A DNA stretch of 64,000 nucleotides from the NCBI RefSeq assembly GCF_000502835.1, contig NZ_AYVL01000003.1, positions 165,116 through 229,115 on the forward strand, written 5' to 3'. This DNA is from Mesorhizobium sp. LSJC280B00. Its GTDB lineage: Bacteria; Pseudomonadota; Alphaproteobacteria; Rhizobiales; Rhizobiaceae. Below are positions 8,706 through 16,577 of the stretch, one piece after another. Each line of letters begins with the position of its first letter. Positions within the stretch are counted from its first letter, which is position 1. The notes under the pieces are model-generated. The model made no database searches, had not been told where the DNA came from, and was given only the letters and a program-made list of their open reading frames with translations. A program made the position numbers and the translations under genes.

Positions 8706-8939
8706 TCACGAGAGGGCGTCGCGTTCGCGTGCCATGCGGCTGCGACGGGTTTCCCGGCGGGGGCGTCGCTCGACCGTTTCCAGCCTTGCCGGCAGCTCGG
8801 CCATGACGCTGCGGCGGGTTTGCGGGGTCATGTCGATCCAGGCGGCGATTTCCTCGCGCGTGCGCCCGCAACCGAAACAGAAGCCGGTTTTCATGTCGAT
8901 CGAGCAGACCAGGATGCACGGGGATTCAATGGCCGTCAT
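8706..8939 (-). CDS. DUF1289 domain-containing protein
   Basis: A small cysteine-rich protein of 77 aa. The DUF1289 motif is plain: SPCILVCSIDMKTGFCFGCGR, then TREEIAAWIDMTP. The four cysteines probably bind a metal. The start at 8939 has AAGGAAATCCTT before it; a longer frame to 8966 is open but less likely. The C-terminal third is Arg-rich. Function unknown. It is divergent from cobT. Confidence 0.9.
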   Translation of the reverse strand: MTAIESPCILVCSIDMKTGFCFGCGRTREEIAAWIDMTPQTRRSVMAELPARLETVERRPRRETRRSRMARERDALS

Positions 8940-9054
8940 AAGGATTTCCTTGGCTAGCCTCCACATGGTGCAACGACAAAGTCAATGCAAGCCCTCCGGG
9001 AAGCGCCGCCAACGAATGCTTTCGCGTCAATACCGCCAAGTTGTACCAGGCCTG

Positions 9055-9086
9055 GAGGTTGTGCCGGCTTGAGGTTGTGCCGGCTG
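9055..9086. repeat. 16-bp tandem duplication upstream of cobT
   Basis: GAGGTTGTGCCGGCTT at 9055-9070 is repeated directly at 9071-9086 with only the last base changed. It lies in the intergenic region between the DUF1289 gene and cobT. Probably a replication-slippage duplication with no known role. Confidence 0.6.
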
Positions 9087-9136
9087 GCCAAGGCGGCTAT
9101 GCCGCTCACCAATCCACACGGACGATCGCCATCGAC

Positions 9137-10135
9137 ATGACCAGCGCGCTGCCTTTCGACGATTTTCGCGACCTCCTGGTGAGCCTGCCGCCGGGAGATA
9201 TGGCGGCCAAGGCCCGCGTGCGCCAGTTGTTTGCCAAGGCAGACAAGCCCAAAGGCTCGCTTGGCCGCATCGAGGACATCGCCGCCTGGCTTGCCGGGTG
9301 GAGCGGCCGCGCGCCGCCGGCGGTGACGCGGCCATTGGTGGCGATCTTTGCCGGCAATCATGGCGTCACCCGTCACGGCATTTCGCCGCGCCCCGCCGCC
9401 GCCACGGCAAATGCAGTCGAGCTCTGCGCCGCCGGCGGTGCAGCGATCAACCAGATCTGCATCGCCAACGATCTCGGCTTGAAGGTGTTCGATCTGGCCC
9501 TGCACATTCCGACAGCCGACATTACGGAGGATGCGGCACTGGACGAGCGCGGTTGTGCCGCTACCATGGCCTTCGGCATGGAAGCGATTGCCGGCGGTAC
9601 CGACCTGCTTTGCCTTGGCGACCTCGGCGTCGGCAATTCGACTGTCGCCGCGGCCCTTTGCACGGCACTGTTCGGCGGCACCAGCGCCGACTGGGTCGGC
9701 CCTGGATCAGGGGCGGACGCGGCGATGCAGAGGCGCAAGGCGGAGGTGGTCGATGCCGCGGTCGCGTTTCACGGCGCGAGCCTCAAGGACCCGCTGGAAG
9801 CGCTGCGCCGGGTCGGCGGGCGGGAATTCGCCGCGATCTGCGGCGCCATTCTGGCGGCGCGGATGCAGAAGATCCCGGTGCTGCTCGATGGGTTTGCGGT
9901 GACTGCGGCCGCTGGTGTCCTACATACCGCCAACCCCGCCGCGCTCGATCACTGTCTCCTCGCAAGCCTGTCGCCAGAGTCTGGTCATGCCAAGGCCGCC
10001 GAGCGCCTCGGCCTTCGCCCGCTGCTCGATCTGGGCGTCAGTCAAGGCGAGGGGGTAGGGGCGGCGCTTGCCGCCGGCCTGGTCAAGGCGGCCGCGCTGA
10101 CCAGCTCCGGCATGGCAGCCGCGGTCCGCGGTTAA
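9137..10135 (+). CDS. cobT: Nicotinate-nucleotide-dimethylbenzimidazole phosphoribosyltransferase
   Basis: Makes alpha-ribazole phosphate for the lower ligand of cobalamin. The 332-aa product has the family segments KPKGSLGRIEDIAAWLAG, IFAGNHGVTRHGISPRP, DLLCLGDLGVGNSTVAAAL and, near the C-terminus, LGVSQGEGVGAALA with the catalytic glutamate. The ATG at 9137 gives the standard length; the frame is open to 9041 but that part has no similarity. I looked for a cobalamin riboswitch upstream and saw none. It stands alone here without other cob genes and is convergent with the kinase gene at 10140. Confidence 0.93.
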   Translation: MTSALPFDDFRDLLVSLPPGDMAAKARVRQLFAKADKPKGSLGRIEDIAAWLAGWSGRAPPAVTRPLVAIFAGNHGVTRHGISPRPAAATANAVELCAAGGAAINQICIANDLGLKVFDLALHIPTADITEDAALDERGCAATMAFGMEAIAGGTDLLCLGDLGVGNSTVAAALCTALFGGTSADWVGPGSGADAAMQRRKAEVVDAAVAFHGASLKDPLEALRRVGGREFAAICGAILAARMQKIPVLLDGFAVTAAAGVLHTANPAALDHCLLASLSPESGHAKAAERLGLRPLLDLGVSQGEGVGAALAAGLVKAAALTSSGMAAAVRG

Positions 10136-10139
10136 GCAT

Positions 10140-11654
10140 TCAGCGCCGGCGCGAGGCAACCGCCTTGGTCGGCAGCGCCGGCAGTTCCTCCATCACCCGG
10201 CTCAGCGGGAAGATGGCGATCGCCTCGGTGCCTTCGCGCAGCCTGGAATGGAGCTGGAATTCGCCGCCATGCATGGCCAGCAGGCCTTGCACGATCGGCA
10301 GGCCAAGCCCGGTGCCCTGTTCGGCGCTCTTGATGGCGATCGAGCCCTGGCCGAAGGCCGAAAGCACGATCGGAATCTCGTCTTCCGGTATGCCCGGCCC
10401 ATTGTCCTTGACGGAGAGATATTGCCCGCCGCCCGCCGTCCAGCCGACGCGCACGCGGATTTCGCCGCCGGTGGCGGTGAACTTGATGGCATTGGACAAC
10501 AGGTTGAGCGCAATCTGCCGCACCGCGCGTTCGTCGGCGAACAAGCGCGGCAAGGCGTTTTCGAAATCCTGGACGATGCGGATGTCCTTGTTGCGCGCCT
10601 TCAGCTCCATCATGTGGCAGCAATCCTCGACGACGGAGAGCAGCATCATCGGCTCCTCGTTGAGCTGGTAGCGGCCCGCTTCGATGCGCGACAAATCGAG
10701 AATTTCGTTGATCAGGTCGAGCAGATGCTGTCCGGAGTCGTGCACGTCACGGGCATAGTCGCGATAGGTCGGGTTGCTCATCGGGCCGAGCACCTCGTTG
10801 GCCATCACTTCGGAAAAGCCGAGAATGGCGTTGAGCGGTGTACGCAGTTCGTGGCTCATCGAGGCCAGGAAACGCGATTTCGCCAGATTGGCGTCTTCCG
10901 CCCGCCGCCGTGCCTCGTCCGACATCGATTTCGCCGTCTCCAGTTCGGCGATCAGCGCATCCTTTTCGGAGCGGAACGACAGCAGCATCAGCGAGGAACG
11001 GTTGAGCTGGCGCGCCACATAGGCGAAGAAAGGCAACGAGGCGATCAGCAAGCCTGCCATGATCACTTCGACCGGCATCCATAATTTCGCACTGGCATAA
11101 GCATAGATGGCGACCGGGAGGGCGAAGGTCGCCAACAGCGCACCGCGCAGGGACGAGGCCAGGATCGCGGTTGCCGACATGGCGAGCAGCAGCACCACCG
11201 CCTTGGCGACCTGGAACTGATCCATTTGGCAAGTTTCGCAGCCGAGCCATGCGAACCAGGCCCAGCCAAGCCCGCACAGAAAATGGCCGATCAGGAAATC
11301 CCTATGCGTTTCCAGCGGGTTGAGCTCGGACGCTTGAGTGACGCGTCTGGCCATGAATGCAACGATGGTATAGCAGATGAATGTGAACAGCGCCCAGACG
11401 CCGATCTCCTTGCCGATGCCCGCGAGCAAGCCTGCCGCGGCCGTTGCCAGAACGAGCAGCGGAATGACGATCACGCCGCCGGTCATCGAAAGCGCGTGGA
11501 GCTTCAACAGCTCGCGGTCGAAGTCGGGATTTCCGGCTTGCTGCGAAAGACGGTCGCGCGTCTTGCGCACCGCGCGCGCGACATCGCTGTTGCGATGGCG
11601 TTTTCTGCGGTCCACAATAAACTTGTCCGCCGTGGTCGAGCGTTGCAGGGGCAT
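10140..11654 (-). CDS. Membrane sensor histidine kinase, DivJ/PleC-like
   Basis: A 504-aa inner-membrane kinase. Residues 55-215 hold about six hydrophobic helices, followed by a short coiled coil (225-260), a HisKA domain with H268 in SHELRTPLNAILGFSEVM, and an HATPase with N388 (NLLSNAIKF), DNGPG (417-421) and GTGLGL (447-452). The HisKA sequence is of the alphaproteobacterial DivJ/PleC/PdhS group that acts on DivK/PleD-type receivers in cell-cycle control. No response regulator is adjacent, as is common for that group. Which member it is cannot be settled without a phylogeny. Confidence 0.88.
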   Translation of the reverse strand: MPLQRSTTADKFIVDRRKRHRNSDVARAVRKTRDRLSQQAGNPDFDRELLKLHALSMTGGVIVIPLLVLATAAAGLLAGIGKEIGVWALFTFICYTIVAFMARRVTQASELNPLETHRDFLIGHFLCGLGWAWFAWLGCETCQMDQFQVAKAVVLLLAMSATAILASSLRGALLATFALPVAIYAYASAKLWMPVEVIMAGLLIASLPFFAYVARQLNRSSLMLLSFRSEKDALIAELETAKSMSDEARRRAEDANLAKSRFLASMSHELRTPLNAILGFSEVMANEVLGPMSNPTYRDYARDVHDSGQHLLDLINEILDLSRIEAGRYQLNEEPMMLLSVVEDCCHMMELKARNKDIRIVQDFENALPRLFADERAVRQIALNLLSNAIKFTATGGEIRVRVGWTAGGGQYLSVKDNGPGIPEDEIPIVLSAFGQGSIAIKSAEQGTGLGLPIVQGLLAMHGGEFQLHSRLREGTEAIAIFPLSRVMEELPALPTKAVASRRR

Positions 11655-11729
11655 GAAGTCTTCAATTTACGCGGGCAGCAATTTCAAATCGTTAAGCTAC
11701 GTTCGAATGATTAACCAACGGTTTGCCAT

Positions 11730-12353
11730 ATGAGCCGTTCGTGGTCGCGATGGCCGCGCCAGCGATACTATGCGCCACGTCCGCGAAGCCTGTGGCGCCG
11801 ACTAATGGACTATGGGGTGACACTCATCGTGCTCGGCCTGGCGATCCTCCTGGCGGCGCGCCTCGACCGGGTGGAGACGCGCAAGACGGAGGGCGTGGCC
11901 ATTGTCAATGACGGCGATAGCATCACGCTCGGCGGCGAGCGTATCCGCATGCGTGGCATCGACGCGCCGGAATATTCGCAGATCTGCCGCAAGAACGGTG
12001 CCGACTATCCCTGCGGCAAGCTCGCGCGGCAGTCCCTGGTGCGGTTGATAGCCGGCAAAGCGGTCTCCTGCAGCGGCTGGCAGCGCGACCGCTACGGCAG
12101 GCTGCTCGGCGACTGCAAGGCCGGCGGCAAGGATCTCAACCGCGCACAGGTCGAGGCCGGCTGGGCGGTCGCCTTTGGCGATTTCGAGACCGAGGAAGCT
12201 GCTGCGCGCGCGGGCAAAGCCGGCATCTGGGGCGGAACTTTCGACGAGCCGAAGAACTGGCGCGAGAGCCACGGCCACGAGCTGGTCGAAAGAAAGCACG
12301 GCACCTTGGCGTCGATCGGCGATGCCTTGCGTGAAATTTTTCGCTTCTGGTGA
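11730..12353 (+). CDS. Thermonuclease-family (SNase-like) protein
   Basis: A 207-aa protein with a basic N-terminus, one transmembrane helix (about residues 28-44) and an exported staphylococcal-nuclease-like domain: NDGDSITLGGERIRMRGIDAPE, CGKLARQSL, and DRYGRLLGDC with the expected arginines. It probably hydrolyses phosphodiester bonds in the periplasm while anchored to the inner membrane. It is divergent from the histidine kinase gene, and a GST gene follows within 45 bp. Confidence 0.88.
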   Translation: MSRSWSRWPRQRYYAPRPRSLWRRLMDYGVTLIVLGLAILLAARLDRVETRKTEGVAIVNDGDSITLGGERIRMRGIDAPEYSQICRKNGADYPCGKLARQSLVRLIAGKAVSCSGWQRDRYGRLLGDCKAGGKDLNRAQVEAGWAVAFGDFETEEAAARAGKAGIWGGTFDEPKNWRESHGHELVERKHGTLASIGDALREIFRFW

Positions 12354-12394
12354 GTTGTGCCTATAGTTCGTCGGGACGGACGAGGAGGATGGAG

Positions 12395-13006
12395 ATGAAG
12401 CTGTTCGACGGCGGGCGCGCGCCCAATCCACGTCGGGTTCGGATTTTTCTGGCCGAAAAGGGACTTCAGGTTCCGTTGGTGCCCGTAGACATGGGCGCGC
12501 TGGAGCACAAAGAGCAGCCGGTCAGCTCGCGCAACCCGCTGAAGCGTCTGCCAGTGCTCGAACTCGATGATGGCACCATCATCACCGAGTCCGTCGCAAT
12601 CTGTCGCTACTTCGAGGAACTGCACCCCGAGCCGGCTTTGTTCGGGCGTGGCGCACTCGGCAAGGCAATCGTCGAGATGTGGCAAAGGCGTGTGGAGTTC
12701 AATCTGTTCGGCTGCGTCGCCGCGGCGTTCCGGCATATCCACCCCGCGATGAGGGAATGGGAGATCCCGCAAATCCCCGAATGGGGCGAGGCTAACAAGC
12801 CGAAGGCGATCGATTTCCTGAAATTCCTCGATGCTGAGCTCGCCAGCAGGGAATTCGTCGCCGGCGATGCCTATTCGATCGCCGACATCACCGGGCTGGT
12901 CGCCATCGACTTCATGAAGCCGGCTCGCATCAAGGTACCTGAAGAGTGCACCAACGTGCTGCGCTGGCATCAGGCAATCTCGAGCCGTCCGAGTGCCGCC
13001 GCCTGA
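12395..13006 (+). CDS. Glutathione S-transferase family protein
   Basis: A 203-aa GST. The thioredoxin-like N-terminal domain starts MKLFDGGRAPNPRRVRIFLAEKG and has the cis-proline and glutathione-binding segments RLPVLELDDGTIITESVAICRYFEE; the all-helical C-terminal domain ends with AYSIADITGLVAIDF. GAGGAGG (12382-12388) lies 6 nt before the ATG at 12395, which favours it over the ATG at 12389. A canonical catalytic Ser/Cys/Tyr is not obvious at the N-terminus. Substrate unknown. Confidence 0.9.
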   Translation: MKLFDGGRAPNPRRVRIFLAEKGLQVPLVPVDMGALEHKEQPVSSRNPLKRLPVLELDDGTIITESVAICRYFEELHPEPALFGRGALGKAIVEMWQRRVEFNLFGCVAAAFRHIHPAMREWEIPQIPEWGEANKPKAIDFLKFLDAELASREFVAGDAYSIADITGLVAIDFMKPARIKVPEECTNVLRWHQAISSRPSAAA

Positions 13007-13019
13007 CAATGAATTCCGA

Positions 13020-13637
13020 ATGAGCGAAGAGTTGGAAGCCTTGACGGCGCGGGTACGCGCCTGCCGCATCTGCGTTGATAAGCCGGCCGGCAGGCCGTTG
13101 CCGCACCAGCCGCGTCCGGTGCTCAGGCCATCGTCGAGCGCCCGCATCCTGATCGCCAGCCAGGCGCCGGGTACCAAGGTCCACGTCTCAGGCATGCCGT
13201 TCACCGACGCCTCCGGCGACCGGCTGCGAAGCTGGCTGGGCGTCGGCAGCGAGGAATTCTATGACACGGACAAGTTTGCCATCGTGCCGATGGGCTTTTG
13301 CTTTCCCGGTCAGGACGCCAGGGGCGCCGACCTGCCGCCGCGCCGCGAATGTGCGCCGGCGTGGCGCGTATCGCTGATGGCACTGATGCCGCAAGTCGAT
13401 ATGGTGCTGACGATCGGCATCTACGCGCAAAGCTGGCATATGGGCGCGGCGCGCCGTCCCTCGCTGACGGAAACGGTCATGGATTGGCGTGCCATCTGGG
13501 CGGCGGCAACCGACCCGAAAGTCCTGCCGCTGCCGCACCCGTCCTGGCGCAACACCGGTTGGCTGCAGCGCAATCCATGGTTTGAAATGGATTTGCTGCC
13601 CTTTCTGAGATCGGAAATCCGCTATCGCCTCGGCTAG
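13020..13637 (+). CDS. Uracil-DNA glycosylase family protein (atypical)
   Basis: A 205-aa protein of the uracil-DNA glycosylase superfamily. An N-terminal CRIC pair is followed by ILIASQAPGTKVHVSGMPFTDASGDRLRSWLG, in the place of motif I of family 4/5 enzymes, and by LPLPHPSWRNTGWLQRNPWF, the motif II region near the C-terminus. Motif I lacks the usual GEAPG-x-x-E form, so activity on uracil is not assured. The start at 13020 lies 13 bp after the GST stop; both may be in one transcript. Confidence 0.78.
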   Translation: MSEELEALTARVRACRICVDKPAGRPLPHQPRPVLRPSSSARILIASQAPGTKVHVSGMPFTDASGDRLRSWLGVGSEEFYDTDKFAIVPMGFCFPGQDARGADLPPRRECAPAWRVSLMALMPQVDMVLTIGIYAQSWHMGAARRPSLTETVMDWRAIWAAATDPKVLPLPHPSWRNTGWLQRNPWFEMDLLPFLRSEIRYRLG

Positions 13638-13838
13638 GCATTCAGCAAGAAATCACTCGCTTTCGCACTATGCGGCAGAATTTCTTTCTTGTAATAGGCT
13701 CGAGCAAGAGGGATTATGGTAATCCATTCCTCGAAGCGCGCCGCGCATGAGGGGACGCGCGTTAAATTCTTGTTTTTATGCATGTCGTTGTGCCAAGGCC
13801 GCTGCGCACTTGGACGACTTGCATCAGGGGAGCACCCA

Positions 13839-14330
13839 ATGGACCGCCTTGATAGAAAAATTCTCCGCCTCCTGCAGGAGGATGCGACGCTTGCAGTCGC
13901 CGACGTCGCCAAGAAGGTCGGCCTGTCGACGACGCCGTGCTGGCGGCGCATCCAGAAGCTCGAGGAAGAGGGCGTCATCAAGCGGCGCGTCGCCATCCTC
14001 GATCATGAAAAGGTCAATGTGCGGGTCACGGTGTTCGTCTCGATCCGCACCAATTCGCACAGCCATGAATGGCTGCGGCGCTTTTCGGAGGTCATCCAGG
14101 AATTCCCGGAAGTGGTCGAATTCTATCGCATGAGCGGCGACGTCGACTATCTCTTGCGCGTCGTGGTGCCCGATATCGCCGCCTACGACGCCTTCTACAA
14201 GCGGCTGATCGCCAAGATCGAGATCCGCGACGTGTCGTCTTCCTTCGCCATGGAGCAGATCAAATACACGACCGAAATGCCGCTGGATTACATGATGCTC
14301 GACAAGGAGTCCGGCGCGAACGCCGCCTGA
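13839..14330 (+). CDS. Lrp/AsnC-family transcriptional regulator
   Basis: A 163-aa DNA-binding protein. The helix-turn-helix is in the first 60 residues (LDRKILRLLQEDATLAVADVAKKVGLSTTPCWRRIQKLEEEGVI) and a RAM effector/oligomerisation domain follows, including YRMSGDVDYLLRVVVPDIAAYDAF. AGGGGAG lies upstream of the ATG at 13839; the open frame reaches further upstream without similarity. The 200 bp before it hold only its promoter. No adjacent target operon is evident, so its regulon cannot be guessed. Confidence 0.93.
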   Translation: MDRLDRKILRLLQEDATLAVADVAKKVGLSTTPCWRRIQKLEEEGVIKRRVAILDHEKVNVRVTVFVSIRTNSHSHEWLRRFSEVIQEFPEVVEFYRMSGDVDYLLRVVVPDIAAYDAFYKRLIAKIEIRDVSSSFAMEQIKYTTEMPLDYMMLDKESGANAA

Positions 14331-14400
14331 AGCCCGATTGATTTGTGAGGTCGGGCGCAACCGGCTCCAGCACCCGCCCAGCCTGCTGCAGAGATGACAG

Positions 14401-14670
14401 TTGACGGAGCAAACTCTAATATTCGGTTTTCGCAACGAGGGCACCGACAGTGTTCGTTTGATAGTCGAGCCGTGGGCGGAAGAATTTGACATCCCAGGAG
14501 AATCGGCGGCTGAAATATCGATATTTTTCACGGCGCCAGGTAGGATAGACAGCCAGCATACTCATGGCACGTTTGTGATATGGCTTTGGGAGGGGTGCCG
14601 CGCGATGGTATCCATAGATGGAACGGATTGCACGAACTCCATGCTTATTCCAGTTCCGTCTATTCCTTGA
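14401..14670 (+). CDS. Small hypothetical protein, low GC
   Basis: An 89-aa frame starting at TTG, with an in-frame stop just before it. The composition is clearly more AT-rich than its neighbours (about half GC by eye). The segment IVEPWAEEFDIP resembles a widespread family of small hypothetical proteins with EPWAEE followed by a P-G-S turn, and the rest is beta-rich with WLWEGC. There is no signal peptide or membrane segment. I know of no function. The lower GC and lone position suggest acquired DNA. Confidence 0.55.
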   Translation: MTEQTLIFGFRNEGTDSVRLIVEPWAEEFDIPGESAAEISIFFTAPGRIDSQHTHGTFVIWLWEGCRAMVSIDGTDCTNSMLIPVPSIP

Positions 14671-14681
14671 GTTAGCCCCGC

Positions 14682-15254
14682 TTAGTTCTTCTTTTTGTTG
14701 AGGAAACTCCAGGGCGAGTTGACCGGCAGTGTGATCGTGTCCGGCACGGTGTCGACATTGACCACCTCGGCCTTGCGCACGGTGTAGCCCGACTGGATGA
14801 CGCTGACGCCGTCAAGGATGAAAAGCTGGCTCTTCTCCATGCCCGGCCGTAATGCGCCGGTCACCGAAACCGGCTGGTAGGCCTCGGACATCCTGTAAGG
14901 GTGTGCAGGCGTGACGAGGACGATCTGGTTGGGCGGCGGCGTCGGCATGTGGCTGCAGGCTCCCGTCCACGGCACCAGCAGGAATTGGTAGACGAGATCA
15001 CCATCGCGGTCGACTGGCAGCGCATAGCCTGCGAGTTGCACGGTCTTGTCCTGCAAGTTGAGTGAGAGCGTCTCGCCATGATCCGGCATTTTGGCCGCGA
15101 TCATTGGCAGTCCGACGCTTTCGGCGGCTGCCTGGGTCGCCGGGCGCAGATCCTTCCAGAAAATATGCATCGTCCCGGCGCAAGCGCTGTCTGCCACAAT
15201 GGACACGAACACCGCGGCCGCCAGGATCGCTCCTGATTTGAGACGGTTGCTCAT
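14682..15254 (-). CDS. DUF3299 domain-containing exported protein
   Basis: A 190-aa protein with a signal peptide ending near ACAGTM (about residue 26). The DUF3299 core is VQLAGYALPVDRDGDLVYQFLLVPWTGACSHMPTPPPNQIVLV, with a conserved Cys-Ser-His reminiscent of metal binding. Related proteins are periplasmic and often sit near lipoprotein-export genes, but no such genes are here. GGAGC precedes the ATG. Function unknown. Confidence 0.85.
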   Translation of the reverse strand: MSNRLKSGAILAAAVFVSIVADSACAGTMHIFWKDLRPATQAAAESVGLPMIAAKMPDHGETLSLNLQDKTVQLAGYALPVDRDGDLVYQFLLVPWTGACSHMPTPPPNQIVLVTPAHPYRMSEAYQPVSVTGALRPGMEKSQLFILDGVSVIQSGYTVRKAEVVNVDTVPDTITLPVNSPWSFLNKKKN

Positions 15255-15322
15255 TGCTGCTCCATTGTTGAGCCTTGATCAGCGGCCTATGCCAGCAAGT
15301 AAAGCTGCCGCTGTCGCCAAGG

Positions 15323-15904
15323 TCAACGTTCAAGCCGCATCACATGCCGGCGCGAGCCGGTCATGCCGATCTCGCGAAAGCCGCGGGCGACGAACATGTC
15401 GCGAAAACCCATGAAGCTGTAGCTCGGCGAAGCCTGGTCGACGGGATAGGCTTCGATCGTCTTGGCGCCTTTGGCAAAGGCGTGATCGATGGCCGCGTCG
15501 AGCAATGCGCTTGCCAGCCCGCCGCCGCGCAGCGCTCTCGGTACATAGAAGCAGACGATCGACCAGATGCCCATCTCGCTATCGTCCTGCTGCCGTGACA
15601 GCTTGCGGTAGGTCTCGCGCGGCGCAATCGAGCACCAGCCGACGGTCCGGCCATCGATCTGGGCGACAATGCCGACCGGCGTGCCGGCGTCGATCAGCGT
15701 CATCATCGCGCGTTTCTTCTCGTCGTTCTCGACATGCTCGCGGCGGTCGAGATTGCGCCAAGCCATACACCAGCAGTATTTCGGCCCGCCGGGTTGCTCG
15801 AACAGGTTTTCGAAATCGGCGCGCGTCGATTGCGTCACCTCCGTGAAGCGCACTTCGCTCAGGTCAAGCTTTTCTGGCGGCGAGCCGCTCGAGCGTCTTG
15901 GCAT
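15323..15904 (-). CDS. GNAT-family N-acetyltransferase
   Basis: A 193-aa acetyltransferase. The cofactor-binding signature is WSIVCFYVPRALRGGGLASALLDAAIDHAFAKGA, followed by a family-typical YPVDQASPSYSFMGFRDMFVARGFREI. The N-terminal part contains KYCWCMAWRN, typical of a GNAT subgroup annotated only as hypothetical. Its first 41 bases overlap the end of the AlkD-like gene; a GTG in SEVRFTEV downstream is another possible start. The substrate is unknown. Confidence 0.85.
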   Translation of the reverse strand: MPRRSSGSPPEKLDLSEVRFTEVTQSTRADFENLFEQPGGPKYCWCMAWRNLDRREHVENDEKKRAMMTLIDAGTPVGIVAQIDGRTVGWCSIAPRETYRKLSRQQDDSEMGIWSIVCFYVPRALRGGGLASALLDAAIDHAFAKGAKTIEAYPVDQASPSYSFMGFRDMFVARGFREIGMTGSRRHVMRLER

Positions 15905-16568
15905 CGGAAAGTTCCTTCAGGGCATCCTTGCCGATCCAGCGAGCAGTCCTGTCTGTCGAGGCCGCCAATTTTTGCGCCAGGGCAAGGGCAGGGCCGTGCA
16001 AATTCATCGATCGCTTGCCGATCGAACGAAGCGCCCAGTTCACGGCCTTCTTCACAAAATTGCGGCCGTCGGTCGCATGCGCCTCGATGATCGACAGGAA
16101 TTCGAGGAAGGTCGTCTCGGGTTCCTTCTTCCGGTGGACTACCGACCAGGCCATCATCGCAAAAGCCGTGCGTCGAACGAATTCCCGTTCGTCGACCGCG
16201 AATTCGGCGATCAATTCCTTCCAGCAATCCGTATCGACAAAGAGATCGGAGACCCCGTCGACGATATCCCACGAGTCGAAAGTCGCCGCCCATCGTCTTG
16301 CATCCGCGGCGGAGAACCGCTCCGGATCGGCTGTCACGGAAGCGATGAACTGCGCCTCCACGATGCCTGTCTGCCAAAGCTCAAAGGCACGCTCATGGTT
16401 GCGCTTGATTTTCTTGGCAATCTGCCGCTGCACGCCATGCGAGATACCGAGCGCACGTTCGATCTTGATGCCGTAGCGCAGCATGCCAAGTCGATTTTCC
16501 TCCGAGGCGATCAAGCGCAGATGAGCGACGATTTCATCGGCGCTGGATTGAGGCGAAAGCTCGGCCAC
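15864..16568 (-). CDS. DNA alkylation repair protein (AlkD-like)
   Basis: A 234-aa all-helical HEAT-like repeat protein of the AlkC/AlkD superfamily, seen in LGMLRYGIKIERALGIS, WDIVDGVSDLFV and FVRRTAFAMMAWSVVHRK with a terminal KKAVNWALRSIGKR. AlkD homologues excise positively charged alkylated bases without base flipping. The start is GTG at 16568, with AGGA 8 nt before it. It lies 9 bp after the dehydrogenase gene and overlaps the GNAT gene, so the three probably form one transcript. Confidence 0.88.
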   Translation of the reverse strand: MAELSPQSSADEIVAHLRLIASEENRLGMLRYGIKIERALGISHGVQRQIAKKIKRNHERAFELWQTGIVEAQFIASVTADPERFSAADARRWAATFDSWDIVDGVSDLFVDTDCWKELIAEFAVDEREFVRRTAFAMMAWSVVHRKKEPETTFLEFLSIIEAHATDGRNFVKKAVNWALRSIGKRSMNLHGPALALAQKLAASTDRTARWIGKDALKELSDAKTLERLAARKA

Positions 16569-16577
16569 GGTGAAATC

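Noticed and set aside
8940..9136. A possible cobalamin riboswitch before cobT
   Set aside because: The B12 box and other conserved segments were not found.
13634..13996. A 120-codon minus-strand frame after the glycosylase gene
   Set aside because: It overlaps the Lrp gene antisense, and its sequence is low in information (Ser/Arg-rich).
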